Part shown: positions 15,484-23,642 of the stretch, piece after piece | How positions within the stretch are numbered: position 1 is the first letter of the stretch | Layout: every line of letters starts with the position of its first letter | Origin: DASQYE01 sp036389675 | GTDB taxonomy: Bacteria > Acidobacteriota > Blastocatellia > Pyrinomonadales > Pyrinomonadaceae | Direction: 5' to 3' | Length of the DNA stretch: 64,000 bases | Assembly: GCA_036389675.1 (NCBI GenBank) | Contig: DASVWI010000038.1 | Coordinates: 186,001-250,000, forward strand | The notes under the pieces: generated by a model | What the model was told of the DNA's origin: nothing | What the model saw: only the letters and a program-made list of their open reading frames with translations | Database searches by the model: none | Position numbers and translations under genes: made by a program

Positions 15484-17886
15484 ATGAGAGATAAGAGGAA
15501 TGATGAGAGAAGAAGAGTTGATCGGCGGTTGAGATTTGCGGGCATGATAGCGATGCTGTTGATGCTCTCTTTATATTCAGCGAGCGCGTTGGCCCAGAGC
15601 GCGGGGGGCGTGGTCGAGGGGCGCGTGACGGACGAGCGGGGCGCGAACATCGCGGGAGCCGAGGTGCGGCTGCGCTCGCGCGAGGGGCTGCGCCTTTTCG
15701 CGCGGACAGACCAGAACGGAGTCTATAATTTTTCGGGTTTGGGCGCGGGCGATTACATATTGGAGGTTAAGGCGCGCGGGTTCAGTGTCACTACCTCGGA
15801 GAGCTTTCGCGTCGAGCGTGGAGAGACGGCGACGCGCGATCTGACGCTGCCCGTCGCTGCCGTCAACGAGAGCGTGACGGTCGTGGCGACGGGCACACCG
15901 CAACGCGCCGACGAAGTCTCAAAGGCCGTCACGCTGCTTGGGGAAGATCAGATCGAAGCCCGACGCGAACTGTCTTTGCCTGAGGCTCTGCGCGGGACGC
16001 CGGGCCTGCGCGTGCAGCAGCAGGGCTCGCCGGGAGCGCTCACCACGCTGCGGCTGCGCGGCCAGAGGAATTTCGACAGCGCTCTCCTGCTGGACGGGCT
16101 GCGCGTGCGCGACGCTTCGGACATCAACGGCTCGGCGCTCCCGTTCTTCACAGACCTTGTGCCCGCCGGGCTTGACCGTGTCGAGATACTGCGCGGCTCA
16201 GGCTCTTCCATCTACGGCACGAACGCCATCGGCGGCGTCATCAACCTCGCGCCCAAAACGGGAGCGGGCAGCCCGCGCTTCGAGGCTGGGTTCGAGGGCG
16301 GCGGTCTCTCGCTTTTTCGCGAGCGCCTCCAAGGCTCTGGCGGCAAGGACGCGCGCGCGGGCTACAGCTTCGGCCTGACGCGACTTGACGTGCGGCGCGG
16401 CGTCGACGGCAATGATCCTTACGGCAATACTGCGGGCGGCGCGCGCTTTCAATTCAACGCGACACCTTCCATTACTATCGGCGCAAACTTTTACGGCACG
16501 ATCTCGAACGCGCTCGTCAACAACAACCCGTTCGCCCTGCCCGGAGCAGCCGCGAGCACGCAGCTTTACCCGCGAGCGGTCGAGGGCGTGACCTTCCAGC
16601 CCGATTTCAATAATCCAGATCAGGGCCGCCGCAATCGCCTGCTCGTGGGCTCTGTCAGGCTCACGCATCAGGCGAACGAGATGTTCTCTTACACGTTGGC
16701 GTATCAGCGCGTGGCGACTCGCAGGCGCAATTACAACGGCCCGGGGGTTGACCCACGCTTCGCCTCTCTGGTTCCGTTCGGTGATTTCGAGTTCGTCAGC
16801 ACTAACGAAGGCGCGACCGATACTCTGGACGCGAGGGCCAACCTTCGTTTCGGGCACACCAATCTGGTCACAGCCGGTTTCGAGTTCGAGCGCGAATCGC
16901 TTTTTCAGGAATCGCTCTCGGCCTTCGGCATAAACGGGGGCGATACTGATCGCCAGCGAACCTTCGCCGTCTTCGCTCAGGATCAGCTTTTTCTGCTGGA
17001 TGACCGCTTGCAGATTTCCGTGGGCCTGCGCGGACAGTTCTATCGCATCAACGCCGCCGACCGTCCGGGATTTTTAAGCGGCATCGACGCGGAAAGCTCC
17101 ATCACAGGCGACGGAGCGATTGCCTACTTCATACGCCGGACGGGGACGAAGCTGCGCGCGCACGTCGGCAACGGTTTTCGCGCGCCCTCGCTCTTCGAGC
17201 GCTTCGGCGAGGGGACATTTGAGAAAGTCGGCTTTTCGCGCTTCGGCGACCCGACGCTTCGCGCCGAGCAATCAATCGGTGTGGACGGCGGATTCGACCA
17301 ACGCCTCGCCGGCGACCGCGTACGCTTTGGCGCGACCTACTTCTACACGCGCCTTCAGCGCGTCATAGACTTTGCGGATTTCCTCAATCCGTTTGCGCCA
17401 ACCGCCCCGCCAGACCCGCTCGGGCTGGGGCGCAGCTTCGGCGCGATCAATCTGCCGGGCGGCCTTGCGCGCGGCCTTGAAACCTCGCTCGAAGCTGCCC
17501 CCGTGCGCGGGCTGGAGTTGCGCGCCTCCTACACTTACACCAACAGCGACCGCTTCGTGCCTGCTCAGGGCTTGCGGCAGCAGTTCGTGATACCCAAACA
17601 CCTGTTCGGCTTTTCCCTCACGGAGCGTTGGCGCGCCCTGCTCCTGAGCTTCGACCTCAACCGCACGGGCTCGTACCTTGCGCCGGTCGGATTCCCCTCG
17701 GTCGTGCTCAGGTTCAAGGGCTATACCAAGGCCGATGCGTTTGCGAGCTACGAGCGGGCGCTGGGCGAGCGCGTCGTGCTTGTTCTGTTCGGCGGCGCGG
17801 AGAATCTCTTTGACGAAGAGTATTTCGAGAACGGCTTTCGCGCTCCCGGAGCCGTAGGCAGAGGCGGGCTGAGCTTCAGGTTCTAA
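15484..17886 (+). CDS. btuB: TonB-dependent outer-membrane receptor, probable cobalamin receptor
   Basis: The 800-aa protein has a signal peptide (to about SALAQSAGG) and then a carboxypeptidase-regulatory-like domain (VVEGRVTDERGANIAGAEV ... GVYNFSGLGAGDY). The plug domain has the pattern LPEALRGTPGLRVQQQG, LRLRGQRNFDSALLLDG and VEILRGSGSSIYGTNAIGG. A 22-strand barrel is expected, ending in the aromatic motif GRGGLSFRF. Energy-dependent uptake across the outer membrane is the family role; B12 as ligand is inferred from the riboswitch directly upstream and the btuFCD operon. A GCAGGAGAAG RBS precedes ATG 15484. Confidence 0.9.
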   Translation: MRDKRNDERRRVDRRLRFAGMIAMLLMLSLYSASALAQSAGGVVEGRVTDERGANIAGAEVRLRSREGLRLFARTDQNGVYNFSGLGAGDYILEVKARGFSVTTSESFRVERGETATRDLTLPVAAVNESVTVVATGTPQRADEVSKAVTLLGEDQIEARRELSLPEALRGTPGLRVQQQGSPGALTTLRLRGQRNFDSALLLDGLRVRDASDINGSALPFFTDLVPAGLDRVEILRGSGSSIYGTNAIGGVINLAPKTGAGSPRFEAGFEGGGLSLFRERLQGSGGKDARAGYSFGLTRLDVRRGVDGNDPYGNTAGGARFQFNATPSITIGANFYGTISNALVNNNPFALPGAAASTQLYPRAVEGVTFQPDFNNPDQGRRNRLLVGSVRLTHQANEMFSYTLAYQRVATRRRNYNGPGVDPRFASLVPFGDFEFVSTNEGATDTLDARANLRFGHTNLVTAGFEFERESLFQESLSAFGINGGDTDRQRTFAVFAQDQLFLLDDRLQISVGLRGQFYRINAADRPGFLSGIDAESSITGDGAIAYFIRRTGTKLRAHVGNGFRAPSLFERFGEGTFEKVGFSRFGDPTLRAEQSIGVDGGFDQRLAGDRVRFGATYFYTRLQRVIDFADFLNPFAPTAPPDPLGLGRSFGAINLPGGLARGLETSLEAAPVRGLELRASYTYTNSDRFVPAQGLRQQFVIPKHLFGFSLTERWRALLLSFDLNRTGSYLAPVGFPSVVLRFKGYTKADAFASYERALGERVVLVLFGGAENLFDEEYFENGFRAPGAVGRGGLSFRF

Positions 17887-17917
17887 GCTGAGAGCTTGAG
17901 CAGTGAAACAACACACA

Positions 17918-17965
17918 GTCTCAGGTTGCAGACTCGCTCAGCCGAACGAGCCTGCAACCTGAGAC
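17918..17965. terminator. Hairpin between convergent genes
   Basis: GTCTCAGGTTGCAG (17918-17931) pairs perfectly with CTGCAACCTGAGAC (17952-17965) over 14 bp. No strong T-run follows, so it may be a terminator or one of the intergenic repeats. Confidence 0.55.
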
Positions 17966-17984
17966 CATAGCTGTCTTGTGCATG

Positions 17985-18407
17985 TTAGTCTGTCGCGCGC
18001 GCGACATCGGCTTTGGTCAGGAATCCGCCGATGAGAAAGACTACGCCGAGCAGCACGTGGACGATGTGATCCATCGTGCCGAGTTCGAGCTGGCCCGGAA
18101 TAACTCTCCACAGCCTCGCATCGCGGCCCATGTCGGCCATCCCCGCGATGGTCGATGCCTGATCGGAGCCCAGAAGGAAACCGCAGATGGCAAGCAGGAG
18201 ATAAACAGCCCCGAAGACGATACAGAACAGGCGCGCCGCCGAGAGCGAACCGGCAAAGCCAAGGTAAAGAGCAATTGCGCCTGAGATGATGTGCACCAGA
18301 TTATGCACAACGCTCAGGTGCGTCCCGAGAAAGCCGGGCATAACGAAACCGACGAGACCAACCAACAAGAACACGACGCCCAAAATCTTACAGATGGTTT
18401 TTGCCAT
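17985..18407 (-). CDS. DUF4383-like four-helix membrane protein
   Basis: The 140-aa inner-membrane protein has four predicted transmembrane helices (KILGVVFLLVGLVGFV, VHIISGAIALYLGFAG, LFCIVFGAVYLLLAICGFLLG, HIVHVLLGVVFLIGGFL). The pattern of His in loops (HLSVVHNLVH ... DHIVH) is typical of the DUF4383 family, whose function is unknown. The start is ATG 18407 (MAKTICKIL) with AGGAGAAAAAGAGG upstream; longer starts add an unlikely tail. It converges on btuB. Confidence 0.8.
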   Translation of the reverse strand: MAKTICKILGVVFLLVGLVGFVMPGFLGTHLSVVHNLVHIISGAIALYLGFAGSLSAARLFCIVFGAVYLLLAICGFLLGSDQASTIAGMADMGRDARLWRVIPGQLELGTMDHIVHVLLGVVFLIGGFLTKADVARATD

Positions 18408-18584
18408 GATCCTCTTTTTCTCCTTTGCGAGAAAATGGTTAACAACTGCCGGCGGTGTTGCCTCGCTGCAAGGCTTCCGCCTTCCTGGGTAAATACGCTG
18501 GGTCTGAGCGAAACGGATTGTACACCAAAGCCCTTTTATTATCTGCAAAAGAATTATCACGGAAGGGTTTCGCCCGCCTCTTTG

Positions 18585-18614
18585 TTGAGTGTGCATTTCG
18601 GCGGATGCTATACT
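18585..18614 (+). promoter_or_regulatory. Sigma-70-like promoter with near-leaderless transcript
   Basis: TTGAGT (18585-18590), an 18-bp spacer and TATACT (18609-18614) predict transcription starting near 18621, only about 8 nt before ATG 18629. This supports 18629 as the start and rules out upstream in-frame starts. Confidence 0.55.
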
Positions 18615-18628
18615 CGAAAGCGAAAACC

Positions 18629-19768
18629 ATGCGAGCAGCGATCAAACGGGACATCAACAATCCGCCGCAGCCTCTGGCCGCCGAGCCGAAGCAGGGTCGG
18701 CTCAGTTTCAGCCTTGCCCACGCGCGCTTCGTCTCGCTCCTACTGCTCATGTTAGTTCTGCCCGTCGCCGCCTCGGCCTACACGGTCGTCATGCGCGGCG
18801 GTCGCCGCATAGAGATTCCGGAGAGCTTCATCGTCACTCGCGCGACCCTTACCTATGAGGCCGCGCCCGGCATCAACGTTACACTGCAACTCTCGACCAT
18901 AGACATCCCTGCGACCGAGAGGGCCAACAACGAGGCGGCGGGAAGTCTACTGGCCCGCGCCGACCGGCACGAGCCGCCGCCACCGCACGCTTCGCGCGGA
19001 AGCGCCGGCGGGGCAGCAGCCGCCGCGCCTTCGCCGTCGGCAGCGCCGCGTCGCACGATCACTAATCGAGACCTGGAAGCGTCACGCAGGGCCAGAGAGG
19101 CTGGCGAGGCGGCTTACGAGCGCAGGCGCGCGGCGTTGGGGCTGCCGTCTCTCGAAGAGGTACGCCGTCGCAATCAGGAAGAGGTGCAAAGACTGAGCGA
19201 GCAGTCGCGCATAAGCCGGGAGGAGGAGGCGCAGGCAGAGACCTACTGGCGCGGGCGTGCGACGGAGCTAAGGACAGAGTTCGCCGTCGTGGACGCGCAA
19301 CTCAACTACCTTCGCAATCGTCTTGCCGAGCGGCCCTCCACACCTCTGCTCGCGGGCGCTTACACGGTCGTGAGCGGCGCTGTGCCCTTCTTCCCCTACA
19401 GGCCGCGTGTGTTCCCGCACACCGTAAACAGTTTCGGAACGGCAGGCCCAAGAGGCCCGCAGGTTGTCGGCAGTATAGATTTTGGCGGAGGCTCTACGCG
19501 CGGGCGCGTGCTGGTTAACGTCCCCGGCCCTGCGGCCAATAATTTCGGGAGGCTGCCGGGCTTCTCAGGAAGGCCGCGCGTGTTCGTGCCTCCCTTCGGA
19601 CACTACGCCGTGTCCTATCCGTATTACGATTCTTCATACGACCGCACGGCCCTCTTCATGCGCCTGCACGAGCTGGAATCTGTGCGCGCAGGGTTGGAAG
19701 CGCGCTGGCGTCTGCTCGAAGACGAAGCGCGACGGGCCGGAGCGCCGCCCGGCTGGCTGCGGCCTTGA
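18629..19768 (+). CDS. Exported coiled-coil protein of unknown function
   Basis: The product is about 379 aa. A long basic N-region leads into a signal helix (FVSLLLLMLVLPVAASA) followed by the motif YTVVMRGGRRIEIPESFIV, a small beta unit reminiscent of short SH3-like repeats in exported Acidobacteria proteins. A Pro/Ala/Ser-rich linker comes next, then a charged helical stretch (residues about 145-230, Arg/Glu-rich, probably coiled coil), a Gly/Pro/Tyr/Phe-rich segment, and a final helix (HELESVRAGLEARWRLLEDE). I do not recognise the full-length family. The rhodanese gene follows 29 bp later. Confidence 0.65.
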   Translation: MRAAIKRDINNPPQPLAAEPKQGRLSFSLAHARFVSLLLLMLVLPVAASAYTVVMRGGRRIEIPESFIVTRATLTYEAAPGINVTLQLSTIDIPATERANNEAAGSLLARADRHEPPPPHASRGSAGGAAAAAPSPSAAPRRTITNRDLEASRRAREAGEAAYERRRAALGLPSLEEVRRRNQEEVQRLSEQSRISREEEAQAETYWRGRATELRTEFAVVDAQLNYLRNRLAERPSTPLLAGAYTVVSGAVPFFPYRPRVFPHTVNSFGTAGPRGPQVVGSIDFGGGSTRGRVLVNVPGPAANNFGRLPGFSGRPRVFVPPFGHYAVSYPYYDSSYDRTALFMRLHELESVRAGLEARWRLLEDEARRAGAPPGWLRP

Positions 19769-19797
19769 ATGCTTGATGGTTGAAAGGAAAAGCCCTG

Positions 19798-20142
19798 ATG
19801 GTTGAAGAGCGAGTGGAGTTGATCGGCGTGGACGAAGCCTGGCAGCTGGTCGAGCAGGGGGCTGAGCCCGTCTTTATAGACACGCGCAACGCTAAGCACT
19901 GGGGACAGAGCGACGTGATGATACCGGGCGCGCTGCGTATCTGGCGCGAGGAGCTTGAAGCAAGGATCAGCGAAGTGCCGCGCGGGCGCACCGTCATCAC
20001 CTACTGCACCTGACACAGGGAGCATTCGAGCACCCGTGCGGCGCTCATCCTCCTCTCACACGGCTACACGGACGTGCACCCGCTCGCCGACGGCATGAAC
20101 GCATGGCGCGACAAAGGCTATCCGCTCGTGCCGAAGGAGTAG
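19798..20142 (+). CDS. Rhodanese-like protein with in-frame UGA, candidate selenoprotein
   Basis: The frame from ATG 19798 (MVEERVELIGV) to TAG 20140-20142 encodes 114 residues and is a full single-domain rhodanese, except that codon 72 (20011-20013) is TGA. Upstream are VFIDTRNAKHWGQSDVMIPGA and TVITYCT; downstream the protein continues in the same frame as HREHSSTRAALILLSHGY and ADGMNAWRDKGYPLV, the normal rhodanese end. In relatives I know, this active-site loop often reads YC-x-C, so the TGA sits where a redox Cys would be, two residues after catalytic Cys70: the classic selenocysteine signature. A compact hairpin follows the UGA. No selA, selB, selC or selD is in the window, so a simple nonsense mutation (TGC to TGA) cannot be excluded. 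An AAAGGAAAAG RBS is present. Confidence 0.7.
20014..20038 (+). other. Candidate bacterial SECIS hairpin
   Basis: Immediately after the UGA: CAC, bulged A, GGG, A, GC, loop ATTCGA, then GC, A, CCC, GTG. All three stem blocks pair (CAC/GTG, GGG/CCC, GC/GC with an A-A mismatch). Bacterial SECIS elements lie just 3' of the UGA inside the coding region, as here. Structure read by eye only. Confidence 0.45.
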
Positions 20143-20145
20143 AGC

Positions 20146-20241
20146 ATTCTGGATTTTGGATTGGCGAGCGACGAAAGTGGCGCGGCTGAATTTCCAAATC
20201 TCAAGATTGCAGAAGCGTTAATCCGAAATCCAAAATTGAAT
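20146..20241. repeat. Imperfect intergenic hairpin (GGATTTTGGATT words)
   Basis: ATTCTGGATTTTGGATT (20146-20162) is complementary, with small indels, to AATCCGAAATCCAAAATTGAAT (20220-20241). It lies between the rhodanese gene and gatB. Confidence 0.55.
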
Positions 20242-20255
20242 ACTGAGAGCTGATT

Positions 20256-21734
20256 ATGAAAGAAGGTTGGGAAACGGTTATCGGTCTGGAGATTCACGCG
20301 CAGTTGAGCACGGAGTCGAAGATTTTTTGCGGCTGCTCGACGCGCTTCGGCGACGAGCCGAACTCGAATACGTGTCCGGTCTGTCTTGGCTTGCCGGGCG
20401 CGCTGCCTGTCTTGAACGAGCGTGTGGTTGAACTGGGCGCAAGGGCTGCGCTCGCCCTCTCGCTTGAGATCAACGAGCGCTCTATCTTCGCGCGCAAGAA
20501 CTATTTTTATCCTGACCTGCCGAAGGGCTATCAAATCTCGCAGTACGACCAGCCTTTTTCCGAGCGCGGCGAATTGGAGATCATGACCACCGAGCGGGAC
20601 GAGGCCGGACATCCGCGCCAGTGGAGGCCACACAGGGTGCGTATCACGCGCCTGCACCTTGAAGAGGATGCTGGCAAAAACGTTCACGAGGGTCTGCCGG
20701 ATGTAGACCGCTACTCGTACGTTGACCTGAACCGCGCCGGGACGCCGCTGGCCGAGATCGTCACCGAGCCGGACTTTCGCTCGTCCTGGGAGGCTTACGA
20801 CTACGTCAACTACGTGCGCCGCGCTCTGCAATGGGTGGGAGCAAGTGAAGCCGACATGGAGAAGGGCAACCTGCGCTGCGAGGCAAACGTCTCCGTGCGG
20901 CGCATAGGCGAAGAGTTCGGCACAAAGGTCGAGCTGAAGAATCTGAACTCCGTGCGCTTTATGCAGCGCGCCATAGAGTTTGAGATAGAGCGCCAGATCA
21001 AATTGATCGAAGGGGGCGGGCGCGTGACGCAGGAGACTCGTCTGTGGGACGAGCGCGCGCAGGAGACGCGGCCCATGCGCTCGAAAGAGGAGGCGCACGA
21101 CTATCGCTATTTCCCTGAGCCTGACCTACCGCCGCTCGTCGTCACCCGCGAGTTCATAGAACGCGTGCGCGCTTCCATGCCCGAACTGCCGGAAGCTCGA
21201 CGCAAGCGCCTGATGGATGAATACAACCTCTCTTTCAACGACGCCTCGCAGCTCACTTCGGAGCGCGCGCTCGCCGACTATTACGAGGAGGCGTCGAAGG
21301 CTTCCGGCAACCCGCGCGGCGCGGCCAACTGGATCAGGTCGGAATTGCTGCGCGAGCTCGAAAGCTCAGGCCGTGACATCTCGGCCAGTCCCGTCTCGCC
21401 GTCGGAGCTGGGCGCGCTGGTTCGTCTCATCGATGAAGGCAAGATCAGCGGCAAGCAGGGCAAGGAGGTGCTGGTGGAAATGTACCGGACGGGGAAGGCC
21501 GCCAGCGAAGTCGTCGCGGAACGCGGGCTCGTGCAGGTCAGCGACGAGAGCACGATCGACCCGATCATTGACGAGGTGATCGCGGCCAGCCCGCAGCAGC
21601 TGGAGCAGTATCGCGCGGGCAAAGAGACGCTCTTCGGGTTCTTCGTCGGGCAGGTGATGAAAGCCTCCAGGGGTAAAGCCAATCCGAAGGTGGTCAACGA
21701 GCGGCTGCGTGCGAAATTAGGCTCACAAGAATAA
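20256..21734 (+). CDS. gatB: Aspartyl/glutamyl-tRNA(Asn/Gln) amidotransferase subunit B
   Basis: The kinase/tRNA-binding subunit of GatCAB, which converts Glu-tRNA(Gln) or Asp-tRNA(Asn) to the amidated form. The 492-aa protein starts VIGLEIHAQLSTESKIFCGC and shows NTCPVCLGLPGALPVLN, the KNYFYPDLPKGYQISQYD block, the EDAGKNVHEG segment and RSKEEAHDYRYFPEPDLPP. The C-terminal YqeY-like tail domain ends in GQVMKASRGKANPKVVNERL. Full length. gatA and gatC are not adjacent. A short-chain dehydrogenase gene follows 9 bp later and may be co-transcribed. Confidence 0.97.
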   Translation: MKEGWETVIGLEIHAQLSTESKIFCGCSTRFGDEPNSNTCPVCLGLPGALPVLNERVVELGARAALALSLEINERSIFARKNYFYPDLPKGYQISQYDQPFSERGELEIMTTERDEAGHPRQWRPHRVRITRLHLEEDAGKNVHEGLPDVDRYSYVDLNRAGTPLAEIVTEPDFRSSWEAYDYVNYVRRALQWVGASEADMEKGNLRCEANVSVRRIGEEFGTKVELKNLNSVRFMQRAIEFEIERQIKLIEGGGRVTQETRLWDERAQETRPMRSKEEAHDYRYFPEPDLPPLVVTREFIERVRASMPELPEARRKRLMDEYNLSFNDASQLTSERALADYYEEASKASGNPRGAANWIRSELLRELESSGRDISASPVSPSELGALVRLIDEGKISGKQGKEVLVEMYRTGKAASEVVAERGLVQVSDESTIDPIIDEVIAASPQQLEQYRAGKETLFGFFVGQVMKASRGKANPKVVNERLRAKLGSQE

Positions 21735-21743
21735 GGGGACGAG

Positions 21744-22463
21744 ATGAATCTAAGTGGCAAGACGGCGATTGTGACGGGTGGGACAAAGGGGATCGGTCGC
21801 GCGATTGCGGAAGCCCTCGTGAGGGAGGGGGCGGGCGTATGCATCAGTGCGCGCCACGCGGACGAGGTGGAGCGCGCCGCCAGTGAGATTGGTGACGCGG
21901 GCGAGGGCACAGTCACGGGCGCTGTCTGCGACGTGCGGGACTACGACGAGGTCAGGGCTCTCTTTGAGCATACGGTGGCGGAACTGGGCGGCGTGGATAT
22001 TCTCATCAACAACGCCGGCATAGGTCTCTTCGGTCGCGTCGAAGAGTTGTCGCCGGAAGATTTTCGCGCCGTCCTTGAGACCAATCTCTTCGGCGTCTTC
22101 TATTGCTGCCACGAAGCCATCCCGCAGATGAAGCGGCGCGGCGGAGGCTATATCATCAACATCTCTTCGCTCGCCGGCGTCAACGCTCACCCGCAGATGT
22201 CTGCCTACAACGCTTCCAAGTTCGGCCTCAACGGTTTCAGCGAAGCTCTCATGCAGGAAGTCCGCCACGATGGAATCAAGGTCAGCTACATCATGCCGGG
22301 CTCCGTCAATACGCACTTCGGCGATGAAGAGCCGAGCGCGGAAAAGAGCTGGCAGTTGCAGCCGGAGGACATCGCGCAGGTCGTCATCGATCTGCTCAAT
22401 CATCCGGAGCGCAGCCTGCCGAGCCGCGTCGAGATCAGACCGAGCAGGCCGCCGAAGAAATAG
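21744..22463 (+). CDS. SDR family NAD(P)-dependent oxidoreductase
   Basis: The 239-aa classical short-chain dehydrogenase has cofactor motif TGGTKGIGRAIAEAL, the NNAGIG motif, catalytic Ser in INISSLAG and Tyr-x3-Lys in YNASKFG. It resembles 3-oxoacyl-ACP reductase-like enzymes, but the substrate is not predictable. The 9-bp spacing after gatB (ATAAGGGGACGAGATG, with its own RBS) suggests co-transcription. Confidence 0.9.
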   Translation: MNLSGKTAIVTGGTKGIGRAIAEALVREGAGVCISARHADEVERAASEIGDAGEGTVTGAVCDVRDYDEVRALFEHTVAELGGVDILINNAGIGLFGRVEELSPEDFRAVLETNLFGVFYCCHEAIPQMKRRGGGYIINISSLAGVNAHPQMSAYNASKFGLNGFSEALMQEVRHDGIKVSYIMPGSVNTHFGDEEPSAEKSWQLQPEDIAQVVIDLLNHPERSLPSRVEIRPSRPPKK

Positions 22464-22507
22464 TCGGACGCTGCTTTCTTTTATGAGCAGAGAAGTTGAG
22501 GGTCGCT

Positions 22508-22891
22508 ATGGAATCAGCAATTTTGAAGCTCGCCGTCATCTGTTTCTTCGTCATCGGCATATCACACATCTTTCGCCCGCGGGTCTGGGCAAGGTTCTTC
22601 ATGGATATGCACAGCAAGGGCGATGTCGGCAGCTTCCTCAATGCGCTGCTGCATTTCCCGATGGGAGTCCTGATCGTCTCTTTCCACAACGTCTGGCATG
22701 GGATTCCGATGGTGCTCACCATCATCGGCTGGGGACTCGTGCTGAAAAGCTTTATCTACTTCGTCTTTCCGGGCCACGGTGTTTACATGCTGAGCCGCGT
22801 CTCTGTGGAAAGGGCCTGGGGATTTGTCGTCGCGGGTATTTTCTCTGTCGGGATTAGCGGCCTGCTGGCCTTCGCGTTGCTCGGCAGATAA
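22508..22891 (+). CDS. Small integral membrane protein
   Basis: The 127-aa protein starts at ATG 22508 (MESAILKLAV). Four hydrophobic segments are evident (ILKLAVICFFVIGISHIF, a Phe/Leu-rich second helix, IPMVLTIIGWGLVLKSFIYFVF, GFVVAGIFSVGISGLLAFALLG). His and Trp residues cluster at the membrane interfaces. I know no function for it. It lies 44 bp downstream of the SDR gene in the same direction. Confidence 0.7.
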   Translation: MESAILKLAVICFFVIGISHIFRPRVWARFFMDMHSKGDVGSFLNALLHFPMGVLIVSFHNVWHGIPMVLTIIGWGLVLKSFIYFVFPGHGVYMLSRVSVERAWGFVVAGIFSVGISGLLAFALLGR

Positions 22892-22968
22892 ACGCCGCTC
22901 GCCCTCCGTGCCACTTGTCACAAGCGACTTCTCGGAAACCGAGATGAATCAGGGAGGATTTAGGAGAG

Positions 22969-23607
22969 ATGGAACCGAGTGATGCTGCCGAACATATAGT
23001 GGAGGCGAGCGAGGGGGAGGGAAGGGCCGTAGATGAGAAGTTCCGCTCGCGCACGGCGCTGACGATTGCCTTCATGGCGATGCTGCTGGCGATCACAAGT
23101 CTGGGCGGCGGCAACGCCGGCGAAGATATTATGAACAATAATATTCAGGCCAGCGATACATGGGCCTTCTATCAGGCCAAGAGCATCAGGCAGACATCGA
23201 ATCGCCTCGCCGCGGAGCATCTCGAAGCCGAGCTGCTGCTTCACCAGAGCTCGCTCAGCCCGGAAGCGAGGCAGGAGATACAACGCAAGATAGACAAGCT
23301 CAGGGAGACGGCTGAGCGTTACGAGAACGAGCCCGACCCGAAAGACCCGAACAACCCGCTCAGGGGCGAGGGCCGCAAACAACTCTCTGCGCGCGCCGCA
23401 GACTTTGAAGCCCAGCGCGACCGCGCACAGCTTCAAGACCCCAACTTCGATTTCGCGGAAGCGCTCTTCCAGATTGCCATCGTGCTGGCCTCGGTGGCTA
23501 TCCTGGCGATGTCCAGACTGATCTTCAAAATATCGCTCGGCGTCGGCGCGCTCGCTTTTCTCCTGATGCTCAACGGCTACTTCCTGTTTTTCAGGCTGCC
23601 GTTTTAG
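22969..23607 (+). CDS. DUF4337-type membrane protein
   Basis: The 212-aa protein has an acidic N-terminus, one membrane segment (ALTIAFMAMLLAITSLGGG), a long charged helical periplasmic or cytoplasmic domain (ASDTWAFYQAKSIRQTSNRL ... coiled coil to about residue 155), and two C-terminal membrane helices (FQIAIVLASVAILAMS and GVGALAFLLMLNGYFLFF). The DTWAFYQAKSIR segment is characteristic of DUF4337. Function unknown. The ATG follows GGAGGATTTAGGAGAG. Confidence 0.8.
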   Translation: MEPSDAAEHIVEASEGEGRAVDEKFRSRTALTIAFMAMLLAITSLGGGNAGEDIMNNNIQASDTWAFYQAKSIRQTSNRLAAEHLEAELLLHQSSLSPEARQEIQRKIDKLRETAERYENEPDPKDPNNPLRGEGRKQLSARAADFEAQRDRAQLQDPNFDFAEALFQIAIVLASVAILAMSRLIFKISLGVGALAFLLMLNGYFLFFRLPF

Positions 23608-23642
23608 CGCTCGCCGAAGCGCGCGGACGCTTCGCTTGAATT

